Shown one piece after another: positions 27,233 to 35,961 of a DNA stretch of 64,000 nt. How positions within the stretch are numbered: the first letter of the stretch is position 1; the number at the start of each line of letters is the position of its first letter. A program made the position numbers and the translations under genes. This DNA comes from an uncultured Alphaproteobacteria bacterium. GTDB lineage: Bacteria > Pseudomonadota > Alphaproteobacteria > HIMB59. The stretch is from assembly GCA_902521465.1 (NCBI GenBank), contig CABYRL010000001.1, positions 248,001-312,000 of the forward strand. The letters are read 5' to 3'. The notes below the pieces were generated by a model. It saw only the letters and a list, made by a program, of their open reading frames with translations, searched no databases and was not told the DNA's origin.

Positions 27233-28255
27233 ATGAATAAAAAAATTACAGATATTGGTGCACGATCAAAGCTTATATTCAAGTCACTTGTCGAAAGTTA
27301 CTTGAAAACAGGTGAGCCTATGGGCTCCAAAGCACTTAGTTCAAAAATTTCTTATAAACTTTCACCAGCAACAATAAGAAATGTTTTAAACGAAATAAAT
27401 TTTCACGGATTTATACAAAAAGGACATTTCTCTGCAGGCAGTATACCAACTGATTTAGGTTTACAATTTTACACTCATGCACTTTTAGAGCCAGGATCAA
27501 TTAGTAAAAGTGAAAAAGAGATTATTGAGAAGTCATCTAAAATGAATAATCTTTTAAATGAACAAGAAATAATTACTAACACTTTAAATGGCCTATCGAA
27601 ACAAGCTAGTCTTGTTATTAATAATGAAAAAATAGCAAAAATTAGAAAAATTGACTTTCACAAAATCGATAATCATAAAGTAATATTCATTATCGAGCAC
27701 GAAGATGGTTATACATCAAATAGAATAGTAGAAATTGATGAAAATATTCAAACAGAAGATTTAAATAGCATCGGCAATTTTATAAATAAGTTTTCAAAAT
27801 CTATGTCACCTACAGAAATTCAAAAAAATATAAAAATTTTTATAAAATCTGCAAAAAATCAAATAACCAACACCTCAAAAAAACTATTGCTGAAAGGAAT
27901 AAAAATTGAGAAATCTCAAAATACAGAAACCTTTTTTGTTAGAGGCCTGCCAAATTTAATTAAGAATAATTTAGAAACAGACTTAGACAGCATAAATGAG
28001 CTTTTGAGTGATATTGAAACAGGTAAAATGGCAAACAAAATGATTAAGGCCTTGAAAAAATCAAAAGGAGTGCAAATATTTATTGGAAGTAACACAAATT
28101 TTTTTAAAAATACAAACTTATCTATGATTTTATCAAATTATAAAACTAAAAATGGACTCACTGGTGCTATTGGTGTCATAGGTCCAAAAAGAATTGATTA
28201 TCAGCGAATTGTTCCTATTGTGAGCTATATGTCTGAAACAATATCAAAAAAATAA
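27233..28255 (+). CDS. hrcA: Heat-inducible transcription repressor HrcA
   Basis: Repressor that binds CIRCE operators of chaperonin genes. N-terminal winged-helix: SKLIFKSLVESYLKTGEPMGSKALS, then LSPATIRNVLNEI as recognition helix, then GHFSAGSIPTDLGLQFY. C-terminal GAIGVIGPKRIDYQRIVPIV is the family end motif. 340 residues is normal. It is transcribed with grpE. I found no CIRCE element (TTAGCACTC-N9-GAGTGCTAA) in the window, so its targets, probably groESL, lie elsewhere. Confidence 0.95.
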   Translation: MNKKITDIGARSKLIFKSLVESYLKTGEPMGSKALSSKISYKLSPATIRNVLNEINFHGFIQKGHFSAGSIPTDLGLQFYTHALLEPGSISKSEKEIIEKSSKMNNLLNEQEIITNTLNGLSKQASLVINNEKIAKIRKIDFHKIDNHKVIFIIEHEDGYTSNRIVEIDENIQTEDLNSIGNFINKFSKSMSPTEIQKNIKIFIKSAKNQITNTSKKLLLKGIKIEKSQNTETFFVRGLPNLIKNNLETDLDSINELLSDIETGKMANKMIKALKKSKGVQIFIGSNTNFFKNTNLSMILSNYKTKNGLTGAIGVIGPKRIDYQRIVPIVSYMSETISKK

Positions 28256-28265
28256 AGGAATTATT

Positions 28266-28892
28266 ATGGAAGAAGAAAAAAAATACGAAGATCAAGCTGA
28301 GCAACAACAAGAAGATGTTACGGAAAATCAAGAAAGCACTGAGACTGATGTAGATGAAAATTCAGATACAAATGAAGATGAAATCCAAAAACTCAAACAG
28401 GAAATTGAGAGTTTAAAAGACCAAAGGTTAAGAGCTGTTGCTGAACTAGAAAACTTTAGAAAAAGGGCAGAAAAAGATCAATCAGATGCACTTAAATATG
28501 GTATAGCTAATTTTGCAAAAGAAATAATTAATATCGGTGATAATATCGAGAGAGCAAAATCAAGTATTTCAGAGGAAGTGAGATCTAATGAAAGCATTAA
28601 GTCTGTTGTTGATGGTTTAGATCTAATAGCACAATCTACTATGGCCACTTTCGAAAAAATTGGCATCAAAAAAATTGAAAGTATAAACCAAAAATTTGAC
28701 CATAATTTACACCAAGCTATGATGGAAATTGAAAAAAATGACTGTGAACCCGGAACTATTGTTCAAGAACTAATTCCAGGCTACACATTGCATGATAGGT
28801 TACTAAGACCAGCAATGGTAGGGGTATCAAAAAAATCTCAAGAAAATCAAGACGATAAAGACATCAAAGAAGAAGAGAAATCCGAAAAGTAA
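28266..28892 (+). CDS. grpE: Nucleotide exchange factor GrpE
   Basis: Releases ADP from DnaK. An acidic, disordered N terminus (about 1-40) precedes a long coiled helix (IQKLKQEIESLKDQRLRAVAELENFRKR), then the beta domain with FEKIGIKKIES, DHNLHQAM and GYTLHDRLLRPAMVGVSKK. 208 residues is typical. A ribosome site AAAGGA lies 8 bases before its ATG, and it follows hrcA by 10 bases. Confidence 0.96.
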   Translation: MEEEKKYEDQAEQQQEDVTENQESTETDVDENSDTNEDEIQKLKQEIESLKDQRLRAVAELENFRKRAEKDQSDALKYGIANFAKEIINIGDNIERAKSSISEEVRSNESIKSVVDGLDLIAQSTMATFEKIGIKKIESINQKFDHNLHQAMMEIEKNDCEPGTIVQELIPGYTLHDRLLRPAMVGVSKKSQENQDDKDIKEEEKSEK

Positions 28893-28915
28893 GAAAATTC
28901 AATAGTTTTAATGCT

Positions 28916-28947
28916 CTTGAATTAAGTAAGTATCAACCCATATAAAT
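28916..28947 (+). promoter_or_regulatory. Sigma-32-like promoter of dnaK
   Basis: CTTGAA at 28916-28921 and CCCATATA at 28937-28944 are separated by 15 bases, matching the heat-shock sigma factor (RpoH) consensus CTTGAAA-N(13-15)-CCCCATNT closely. It lies about 40 bases upstream of the dnaK ATG, in a 91-base gap after grpE. So dnaK-dnaJ can be driven by RpoH separately from hrcA-grpE. Confidence 0.75.
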
Positions 28948-28983
28948 ATAAGATTATTTAATTTTTAAAGTAGGAAAAACAAA

Positions 28984-30915
28984 ATGGCTAAAGTAATTGG
29001 AATTGATTTAGGTACCACAAACTCTTGTGTGGCAATAATGGATGGAAAGAATCCAAAGGTAATAGAGAATTCTGAAGGTGCGAGAACAACACCTTCTGTT
29101 GTAGCTTTTACTGAAAGCGAAAAACTAATTGGTCAATCTGCAAAAAGACAAGCGGTTACAAACCCTGAAAATACACTTTATGCCGTAAAAAGATTTATTG
29201 GTAGAAGTTTTGAAGATGAAACTGTGCAAAAGGATGTAGGCTTATCTCCATTTAAAATTATTAAAGGTAATAACGGTGATGCATGGGTTGAAGCTCAGGG
29301 TGAAAAATATAGCCCTAGTCAAATCTCTGCTTTTATTCTTCAAAAAATGAAAGAGACAGCTGAGTCTTATACAGGAGAAACTATTACACAAGCAGTAATA
29401 ACTGTTCCTGCTTATTTCAATGATGCACAAAGGCAAGCAACTAAAGATGCCGGAAAAATTGCTGGCTTAGAAGTTTTAAGAATTATTAATGAACCAACTG
29501 CTGCTTCATTAGCATACGGACTAGATAAAAAACAATCAGGTACTGTAGTTGTCTACGATTTAGGTGGTGGTACATTTGATGTCTCAATTTTAGAAGTGGG
29601 AGATGGTGTATTTGAAGTTAAGTCTACAAATGGTGATACACACTTGGGTGGCGAAGACTTTGATTTAAGAATTATTGATTTTTTAGCTAGCGAATTTAAA
29701 AAAGAGCAAGGCATAGATTTAAAAAATGACAAATTAGCATTACAACGTTTAAAAGAGGCTGCTGAAAAGGCAAAAATAGAACTGTCAAGTTCAACTCAAA
29801 CAGATGTAAATTTACCTTTTATTACAGCTGATCAATCTGGGCCAAAACACTTAAATGTAAAACTTACCAGAGCTAAGCTTGAAGAGTTGGTTGACGACTT
29901 GCTTCAAAACACAATTGAACCCTGTAAAAAAGCTCTAAGTGACGCTGGTCTTTCAGCAAGTGACATAAACGATGTCATTTTAGTCGGTGGAATGACAAGA
30001 ATGCCTAAAGTAACAGAAATTGTTAAAAACTTTTTTGGCAAAGATCCTAGCAAAGGCGTTAACCCCGATGAAGTTGTGGCTATGGGAGCTGCTATCCAGG
30101 CAGGTGTTTTACAAGGTGATGTAAAAGATGTCTTACTTTTAGATGTAACCCCGCTTTCTTTGGGTATTGAAACACTTGGCGGAGTATTTACAAAGTTAAT
30201 TGAAAGAAATACGACTGTTCCTACAAAAAAAAGCCAAGTATTCTCAACAGCAGAGGACAATCAAAATGCCGTTACTATCAGGGTCTTTCAGGGAGAAAGA
30301 GAAATGGCTGCTGATAACAAGCTTTTAGGTCAATTCGATTTAGTTGGCATACCTCCTGCTCCAAGAGGAACACCACAAATCGAGGTAACTTTCGATATTG
30401 ATGCTAATGGTATTGTCAATGTATCTGCAAAAGATAAATCTACAGGAAAAGAGCAACAAATTAAAATCCAAGCATCTGGTGGTCTATCAGATGAAGAGAT
30501 TGACAAAATGGTTAAAGATGCTGAAGCTAATGCTGAAACAGATAAGAAGAAAAGAGAAGAGGTTGATGTTAAGAATCAAGCCGATAGTCTTGTCTTCCAA
30601 GTGGAAAAAAATATAAAAGAGCATGGCGATAAAATTAGTCCCGAAGATAAGTCTAAAATAGAAGCAGACTTAAAAGATTTAAAAGAAGCGCTCGAAAAAA
30701 ATGAGATTGAGACCATAAAACAAAAAACACAAGATCTAACTCAATCATCTATGAAAATGGGCGAAGCTATGTACAAAGATCAACAATCATCTGAGGCTCC
30801 TGGCGCAGAACAACCTAAGCAAGAAGATAACACTAGTGAAACTAAAAGCGATGATGATGTTATAGACGCAGACTACGAAGAAGTAGACGACGATAAAAAA
30901 GCAAGCGGACAGTAA
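28984..30915 (+). CDS. dnaK: Chaperone DnaK (Hsp70)
   Basis: ATP-driven chaperone. N-terminal [14 protein letters not shown], then [21 protein letters not shown] split over the phosphate-binding region, [13 protein letters not shown] and [12 protein letters not shown] form the ATPase core. The substrate-binding domain begins near [13 protein letters not shown], and the lid ends in the acidic [12 protein letters not shown] tail. 643 residues is normal. A sigma-32-like promoter is upstream and dnaJ follows by 23 bases. Confidence 0.98.
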   Translation: MAKVIGIDLGTTNSCVAIMDGKNPKVIENSEGARTTPSVVAFTESEKLIGQSAKRQAVTNPENTLYAVKRFIGRSFEDETVQKDVGLSPFKIIKGNNGDAWVEAQGEKYSPSQISAFILQKMKETAESYTGETITQAVITVPAYFNDAQRQATKDAGKIAGLEVLRIINEPTAASLAYGLDKKQSGTVVVYDLGGGTFDVSILEVGDGVFEVKSTNGDTHLGGEDFDLRIIDFLASEFKKEQGIDLKNDKLALQRLKEAAEKAKIELSSSTQTDVNLPFITADQSGPKHLNVKLTRAKLEELVDDLLQNTIEPCKKALSDAGLSASDINDVILVGGMTRMPKVTEIVKNFFGKDPSKGVNPDEVVAMGAAIQAGVLQGDVKDVLLLDVTPLSLGIETLGGVFTKLIERNTTVPTKKSQVFSTAEDNQNAVTIRVFQGEREMAADNKLLGQFDLVGIPPAPRGTPQIEVTFDIDANGIVNVSAKDKSTGKEQQIKIQASGGLSDEEIDKMVKDAEANAETDKKKREEVDVKNQADSLVFQVEKNIKEHGDKISPEDKSKIEADLKDLKEALEKNEIETIKQKTQDLTQSSMKMGEAMYKDQQSSEAPGAEQPKQEDNTSETKSDDDVIDADYEEVDDDKKASGQ

Positions 30916-30938
30916 CTCTTAGCTTGGTTTAAAATATT

Positions 30939-32018
30939 ATGGCTGAGGATTTTTATGACACTCTTGGTATATCCCGTGAAGCTAGTGACTCTGAAATAAA
31001 AAGTGCTTACCGAAAATTAGCAATGAAATATCATCCTGATCGAAACCAGGGTGACTCTGCTGCTGAACAAAAATTTAAGGATGTGAGTCAAGCATATGAA
31101 ATTTTAAAAGATCCAAAAAAAAGACAAACTTATGATCAATTTGGCCATGCTGCTTTTGAACAAGGCGGTGGTGGAGCCGGTGGATTTGGCCAACAAGGCT
31201 TTGGTGGTTTTTCAGATATTTTTGAAGATATTTTTGGTGCATTTGGTGAGGGCGGTCAGCGCGAAAGTAGAGGGGATGATTTGCGCTACGATGTTACTAT
31301 TGACCTAGAAGAGGCTTTTACTGGAAAATCACTAGAAGTAACAATACCCAAAATGATTAATTGCCCTGAACAGCATAGTTATAAAAGTTGTTCTACTTGC
31401 CAAGGTTACGGAAAAGTTAGGACTCAGAGCGGGTTTTTTTCTATGGAGAGGACCTGTGGTAGATGTGGTGGAACTGGGCAAGAAATGAAGGGTCGATGCT
31501 CAAAATGCAGTAACACTGGACGAATTAAACAAAATAAAAAAATTCAGATCAAAATACCTGCTGGAGTTGAAACAGGTAACAGGATTAGAATGAGCGGAGA
31601 AGGAGAGGCTGGAGAAAGAGGTGGCTCCTATGGAGACCTTTACGTTTTTATAAATATAAATAACCACAAACTTTTCCAGAGAGAACGAGATAACATTATT
31701 TGTGATGTTGCTATACCTTTTACTACAGCAACTTTGGGCGGAAATATAGAAGTTCCTACTATAGAAAAAAAAATGGTTAATGTTTCCATACCAAAAGGAA
31801 TGCAGTCAGGTCATAAACTCAGAATCAAAGGCAAGGGAATGAGTATTCTGAGAACAAACACAAGAGGTGATATGATTGTTAAAGTACATGCTGAAACACC
31901 AGTAAACTTATCTTCAGATCAAGAGAAACTTTTAAATCAATTTAATGAAACCCTTACTAAGAAAAACTCTAAAATGACGGAAGGGTTTTTTGATAAAGTA
32001 AAAAAAATGTTTAATTAA
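30939..32018 (+). CDS. dnaJ: Co-chaperone DnaJ with an incomplete first zinc motif
   Basis: Stimulates DnaK ATP hydrolysis and binds unfolded protein. J domain with HPD at 32-34, then a Gly/Phe-rich linker (75-105). The zinc-finger domain normally has four CxxCxGxG motifs. Here motifs 2 (C151/C154), 3 (C173/C176) and 4 (C187/C190, as CSKCSNTG) are present, but motif 1 is reduced to C142 followed by PEQH. His 146 could replace a Cys ligand; this is inference. 359 residues is slightly short. The C-terminal peptide-binding domains look intact. Confidence 0.95.
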   Translation: MAEDFYDTLGISREASDSEIKSAYRKLAMKYHPDRNQGDSAAEQKFKDVSQAYEILKDPKKRQTYDQFGHAAFEQGGGGAGGFGQQGFGGFSDIFEDIFGAFGEGGQRESRGDDLRYDVTIDLEEAFTGKSLEVTIPKMINCPEQHSYKSCSTCQGYGKVRTQSGFFSMERTCGRCGGTGQEMKGRCSKCSNTGRIKQNKKIQIKIPAGVETGNRIRMSGEGEAGERGGSYGDLYVFININNHKLFQRERDNIICDVAIPFTTATLGGNIEVPTIEKKMVNVSIPKGMQSGHKLRIKGKGMSILRTNTRGDMIVKVHAETPVNLSSDQEKLLNQFNETLTKKNSKMTEGFFDKVKKMFN

Positions 32019-32533
32019 TGAATTATTGTTTTGATTTTATCGAAACACCAATAATTAAACTTTTTGTCCTAGATAGTTCAGAGGGAGTTCACTTTCTTAT
32101 AAAAGATAACGATAAAAGAATTAAAAACATACTTAATTTATATAACCCAACTAAAGGTTTAAAATTAAAAAAAGCAAAAATATTAATAAACAATTTATTG
32201 AAAGGTAAAATTTCTAAACAAAAAAATATAAAAATAAAATTCCTCGATGGAACTACACTACAAAAAAAAGTTTGGACAGAAATTAATAAAATTCCTTATG
32301 GTCAAACAATTTCCTACAGCGAGCTTGCTAAAAAAATAAAGAGACCAGATGCAGTAAGAGCCATTGCTTCAGCGGTTGGTAAAAATCCTGTTGGATTATT
32401 GGTTCCTTGTCACAGAGTAGTAAAAAAAAATGGAGATTTCGGAAGATATATGTGGGGTGATAAAATTAAGAGAAAAATACTAGATATAGAGGGTAGAGGA
32501 ACGGCTGACTCGACATATAGAGGAGGAAAGTGA
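32018..32533 (+). CDS. ogt: Methylated-DNA-protein-cysteine methyltransferase
   Basis: Suicide repair protein removing O6-methylguanine. The active-site motif VPCHRVV places the acceptor Cys at 131, and KIPYGQTISYSELA with AIASAVGKNPVGL are family motifs. The family normally ends close to KRKILDIEG (residue 158); here about 11 extra residues follow. These are encoded by the left arm and loop of a strong hairpin, so the C-terminal tail may reflect an RNA element rather than protein constraint. It overlaps dnaJ by one base. Confidence 0.9.
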   Translation: MNYCFDFIETPIIKLFVLDSSEGVHFLIKDNDKRIKNILNLYNPTKGLKLKKAKILINNLLKGKISKQKNIKIKFLDGTTLQKKVWTEINKIPYGQTISYSELAKKIKRPDAVRAIASAVGKNPVGLLVPCHRVVKKNGDFGRYMWGDKIKRKILDIEGRGTADSTYRGGK

Positions 32534-32568
32534 GATACCGAATCAGCCCCCGCATGAATGCTAACTGA
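32503..32568 (+). ncRNA. Unassigned structured element after ogt (possible ncRNA or leader)
   Basis: GGCTGACTCG (32503-32512) pairs with CGAATCAGCC (32539-32548) with a single C.A mismatch, closing a 26-base purine-rich loop. The segment is much richer in G+C than its surroundings. The loop carries GAGGAGGAAAGTG, a very strong Shine-Dalgarno-like run followed by GTG. That GTG opens a 12-codon reading frame ending TGA at 32566-32568 and overlapping the ogt stop. It lies upstream of the transporter gene. No known RNA family was recognised. Confidence 0.35.
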
Positions 32569-32623
32569 ACACTAATAAATATTTTGATATAGTCAAAGTT
32601 GTTCAAGTATTAAATATCCAAAA

Positions 32624-33895
32624 ATGAGTTTAAAATCGATTTTATCCTATAGTTTTCAGTCATTTTACCTTGCTGGGAGTTTTCTATTATTATTTATTTT
32701 TTTGCCCACATTTTACAATTTATCAATTGGTATCTCTTTAAGTGTTATCGGTCTAGTAATACTGATATCTAGATTTTTTGATGTCTTCTCAGACTTTTTA
32801 ATTGGTTATTTAACAGAAAAAAGAATTATTTCAGGTCGATCAAGAAAAAATCAAATTCTTTTAGGAATAATAATATTTATTTTCTCTTTATTTGGCCTTT
32901 ACGTTTTCCAATCTTCTAATATTTATTATTTTATTTTTTTTTATAACTTAGCATTGATAAGTTACTCAATTGCAATCATTCCTTACGACTCTATAGTAAT
33001 CGATCAAAAAAAAATTTTAAAAAAAAGATTTCGTTTGGCAGCAGTCAAAGAAGTATTTGCAATTTTAGGAGTTCTTGCAGCTCTTATTATTCCAACGACT
33101 ATTTCAAATTTAAATAATGTTGAGCTATTAAACCCAGACGTTATAAAAACAAGTGGTTTTATTTTTATTTCTCTTGCAATTATAGGGGGATTAATTTTTT
33201 ATTTTTTCTATGATGATGAACTGAATTACAAGCCAAATGAAATTTCTTGGATAAAATTAAAAACTTTCATTAAAAAAAATAAAAAAATCTTACCTTTTTC
33301 TTACATTACATTTTTTAATTTACTTGCTAATAATTTTACTGCAAATTTATTTATTATATTTGTATCTGAATATCTGGGTCTTAGTGATTATGCAGGTCAT
33401 TTATTAATTTTGTATTTTCTTATAACATTAATTTCCACGCCATTTTGGTATTTTTTTGGAAAAAAATTTTCAAATATGTTTTTATTACAGATTGGAACCA
33501 GTATAACTATTTTTGGTTTTTTATTTGTTATTTTTACTAGCAGTAACTATTGGCAAATATATATATTTGTCATACTTATTACAGGAATTGGAATTGGAAT
33601 TGATCTTATAATACCCCAGATAGAGTTAGCTGACATATTAGATGTAAATAATGAAAATCGTTTATCACAGTTTTTTACCTCATTTTTCTCAATTATAAGA
33701 AAAGCTGCTATAGGAATTGCTGCTGGTATAGCACTAACGGGATATGGTTACTTACAATCAATAAATTTTACAATTCACCCAAATATTCCAAATATTATGA
33801 TTTTTTATTTTTTTATACCGTTAACCATTAAATTGTTCGTATTAATCTTAGTAATGAGATATAGAAGTAAATTCAATGTCTCAATTAGAGAGTAA
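32624..33895 (+). CDS. MFS transporter of the GPH (MFS_2, sugar-cation symporter) type
   Basis: A 423-residue membrane protein with about 12 hydrophobic segments. SRFFDVFSDFLIGYLTEK after the second segment is the Arg-Phe-Asp...Asp pattern of the GPH (melibiose carrier-like) family, and YDSIVIDQKKILKKRFRLAAVKE resembles its central loop. The substrate cannot be read from the sequence; the family carries sugars, glucuronides and sometimes other solutes with a cation. It overlaps the following EamA gene by 20 bases. Confidence 0.75.
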   Translation: MSLKSILSYSFQSFYLAGSFLLLFIFLPTFYNLSIGISLSVIGLVILISRFFDVFSDFLIGYLTEKRIISGRSRKNQILLGIIIFIFSLFGLYVFQSSNIYYFIFFYNLALISYSIAIIPYDSIVIDQKKILKKRFRLAAVKEVFAILGVLAALIIPTTISNLNNVELLNPDVIKTSGFIFISLAIIGGLIFYFFYDDELNYKPNEISWIKLKTFIKKNKKILPFSYITFFNLLANNFTANLFIIFVSEYLGLSDYAGHLLILYFLITLISTPFWYFFGKKFSNMFLLQIGTSITIFGFLFVIFTSSNYWQIYIFVILITGIGIGIDLIIPQIELADILDVNNENRLSQFFTSFFSIIRKAAIGIAAGIALTGYGYLQSINFTIHPNIPNIMIFYFFIPLTIKLFVLILVMRYRSKFNVSIRE

Positions 33896-34748
33896 AAAAC
33901 ACGTAATTTACATACTAGGCACTGTTGCCTTTTTCTTATTTTCAATTGCAGACACTATTATAAAGTTAATTGGAGATTTATATAAAGACACAGTTATATT
34001 TTCCATAGCGAGTTTCTCCGCAATAATCCCAGTGCTCTTTTATTTACTGTACAGAAAGAGCTTAGAAGAAATAAAAACAAGCAATTATAAACTTCATTTT
34101 ATAAGAGGTATTTTAATGACTTTGACCTATTATTTTGTTGTAAAAGGTATCATTTTATTACCTTTATCTATTGCTTATCCAATAATTTTGTCAGCTCCTG
34201 TGTTACTCTCAATTATGGGAATAGTAATTTTAAAGGAGTCGATTTACCTATCCAAAATAATTTCTTTAATACTAGCTATGATTGCTGTTTTTATGGTCTC
34301 AGGTTTTAGTTTAAACGCAGGTTTTAATGCTTTGGGAGTAATATTTCTTATATTAGGAGTAATTTCATTAGCGTGTCTAGATTTTACAGTGCGAGTTTAT
34401 GGGAAATCTGAAAGAACTATGGCTTTGACTTTTTATAGTATGGGAATTACTGGCATAATTTTCACAGTATTTTCAATCAACCATTACAAAGATATCGCTT
34501 TGTACGATTTTTTAATAATGGTAGGTGCAGGGCTTATTGATGGTGTGGCCATGATGATCTTAATCTATTCTCTTAGAAGAATAGAAGCTTCATTTTTTAG
34601 CATCACACATTATTCACAGATCATTTTTGGAATAGTAATTAGTATTTTTGTTTTCAATCACTACCCCTCAATTATAGAATTATGCGGTGCTATTTTAATA
34701 ATAATTTCTGGATATCTTGTTTATTCTAAATTAAAAAAGCTAAATTGA
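33876..34748 (+). CDS. EamA/DMT-family permease
   Basis: A 290-residue protein with ten hydrophobic segments in two repeated halves, as in drug/metabolite transporters. The second repeat includes YSLRRIEASFFSITHYSQIIFGIVIS, close to the EamA signature, and the first has YFVVKGIILLPLSIAYPIILSAPVLLSI. Substrate unknown; exporters of amino acids or other metabolites are common in this family. It is coupled to the preceding MFS gene and its stop overlaps a convergent gene by 9 bases. Confidence 0.82.
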   Translation: MSQLESKKHVIYILGTVAFFLFSIADTIIKLIGDLYKDTVIFSIASFSAIIPVLFYLLYRKSLEEIKTSNYKLHFIRGILMTLTYYFVVKGIILLPLSIAYPIILSAPVLLSIMGIVILKESIYLSKIISLILAMIAVFMVSGFSLNAGFNALGVIFLILGVISLACLDFTVRVYGKSERTMALTFYSMGITGIIFTVFSINHYKDIALYDFLIMVGAGLIDGVAMMILIYSLRRIEASFFSITHYSQIIFGIVISIFVFNHYPSIIELCGAILIIISGYLVYSKLKKLN

Positions 34749-35165
34749 TTGCTTTTCCATTGGGTAAATAGAGCAACCTGAAATTTTCCACTCTCCCTTG
34801 TCTTTAATGAGTGAGTACATTGCTAAATAAGAAACATTATCTTGTGAGACGATTTGTAGTTGATGATATATAGCTCCTTCAAAAAATTTTGATTCCATAA
34901 AATAGTAATTTTTAGGGTTATAAACAGGCTCATAATAGTTTTTAACCATACTCATAAAATCTTGAGGATTATTGAACCTCATCTTGATATAAGGTGAGGC
35001 ATGAAAGAAAGCTCCTTCAGCATCTTTGTTAATGAAGGCCTTTAGTTGACTTTCAATCACTGCTTGCGTTTCACTAAACTCATTTTTATCAATAGTTTCT
35101 GCAATAGATATGGTGTTAAAAAGTAAAAGGCATAAACTTGTGTAAATTAATTTTTTAAACTGCAT
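34740..35165 (-). CDS. DUF4864-family secreted protein
   Basis: A 141-residue protein with a signal peptide ending near NTISIA (residue 22). The mature chain has AVIESQLKAFINKDAEGAF, ASPYIKMRFNNPQDFMSMV, YEPVYNPKNY and WKISGCSIYP, which I recognise as DUF4864, a small alphaproteobacterial periplasmic family with an NTF2-like pattern. Function unknown. It is a single gene, divergent from the TPR gene (30 bases between starts). Confidence 0.75.
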   Translation of the reverse strand: MQFKKLIYTSLCLLLFNTISIAETIDKNEFSETQAVIESQLKAFINKDAEGAFFHASPYIKMRFNNPQDFMSMVKNYYEPVYNPKNYYFMESKFFEGAIYHQLQIVSQDNVSYLAMYSLIKDKGEWKISGCSIYPMEKQSI

Positions 35166-35195
35166 ACTATTTATATGCGTAATTAAACAATATAG

Positions 35196-35738
35196 ATGAA
35201 AATCATTTTAATTATATTCGCCTTGTTTTTGAACACATCTTATAGTTACGCAGATCAAAATAGCCCAAAACTTGATGAATTATTCAGTCAGCTCTCCGAG
35301 GTAAAGGATTCAAAAGAACAAAGACTAATTATATCAAAAATATGGGGAGAATGGATGAAAATTGAAAATCCAGATGTAAAAATAGTTATGGATAATATTT
35401 CAGATTTTTTTAAATCTAAAAATTACCAATCTGCGATATCAGCTTTAACTCTTGCTATTGAGTTAGAGCCAAATTACGCGGAGGCCTACAACAAAAGGGC
35501 AACTTTTTATTTTATGATGGGAGACTATGAAAACTCTATGAGAGATATTGAAGCTACATTGTATCTTGAACCAAGACATTTTGGTGCATTAGATGGTTTG
35601 AGTAGAATTCTTATAAGCTACAAAAATTATGATGGAGCACTTAAGGTTTATCAAGAAATGAAAAAGTTAATGCCAAATGATTTGTCTGTTGATATGAAAA
35701 TTGAAAATCTAAATCAAATGGTGTCAAAGGAAACTTAA
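35196..35738 (+). CDS. Secreted TPR-repeat protein
   Basis: A 180-residue protein with a signal peptide ending in SYSYA (residue 19). Three tetratricopeptide-type helical pairs cover about 65-170: YQSAISALTLAIELEPNYAE, AYNKRATFYFMMGDYENSM and LISYKNYDGALKVYQEMKK. The consensus Gly/Ala/Tyr positions are in place. It probably acts as a periplasmic protein-interaction scaffold; partners are not evident. Similar short TPR proteins are common in alphaproteobacteria. Confidence 0.8.
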   Translation: MKIILIIFALFLNTSYSYADQNSPKLDELFSQLSEVKDSKEQRLIISKIWGEWMKIENPDVKIVMDNISDFFKSKNYQSAISALTLAIELEPNYAEAYNKRATFYFMMGDYENSMRDIEATLYLEPRHFGALDGLSRILISYKNYDGALKVYQEMKKLMPNDLSVDMKIENLNQMVSKET

Positions 35739-35739
35739 A

Positions 35740-35755
35740 TTAACCAATTGGTTAA
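35740..35755. promoter_or_regulatory. 16-bp perfect palindrome after the TPR gene
   Basis: TTAACCAATTGGTTAA is fully symmetric and begins 2 bases after the TPR stop. No T run follows, so it is not a normal intrinsic terminator. It may be an operator or an RNA 3'-end hairpin. It opens a 223-base gap that also holds a GC-rich element and two TATAAT boxes upstream of the transsulfuration genes. Confidence 0.35.
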
Positions 35756-35779
35756 GAATATAGATTAACGAAATAATGA

Positions 35780-35855
35780 AATTTATTGCCCCTTGCCACC
35801 TTCCTCCTCGACAATGTCTCAACCCAAGCGGCTAGGGGACAGGTATAATATTCGA
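35780..35855. ncRNA. Unassigned GC-rich element upstream of transsulfuration genes
   Basis: In an otherwise AT-rich gap, 35786-35843 is G+C-rich. On the + strand CCCC at 35789-35792 can pair with GGGG at 35835-35838, or CTTG (35792-35795) with CAAG (35825-35828), leaving a pyrimidine-rich loop with CCTTCCTCCTC, which resembles an anti-Shine-Dalgarno sequence. On the minus strand the same part reads GAGGAGGAAGGTG, nearly the core seen at 32519-32532. TATAAT at 35844-35849 follows. It could be a small RNA, a leader or riboswitch for the PLP genes; no known class was recognised. Confidence 0.35.
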
Positions 35856-35961
35856 ATTTTGGTTGATATGAAACAGATTTCTTATAATTTAAAAAGCCTA
35901 TCAAATAAGAAAAATATCGTTATAGATGTTATTTAAAAATTAATTAGTTATAAATTGAGCT

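Noticed and set aside
32495-32590. GC-rich element after ogt as RNase P RNA or two-piece tmRNA
   Set aside because: GAGGAAAGT recalls RNase P, but the following CCGGGCTCC core is missing and the gap is far too short. No tag peptide or CCA-ended tRNA-like half was found for tmRNA.
35780-35960. SAM-II or glycine riboswitch upstream of the transsulfuration genes
   Set aside because: The conserved cores I know for these classes are not present; only the gene context fits.
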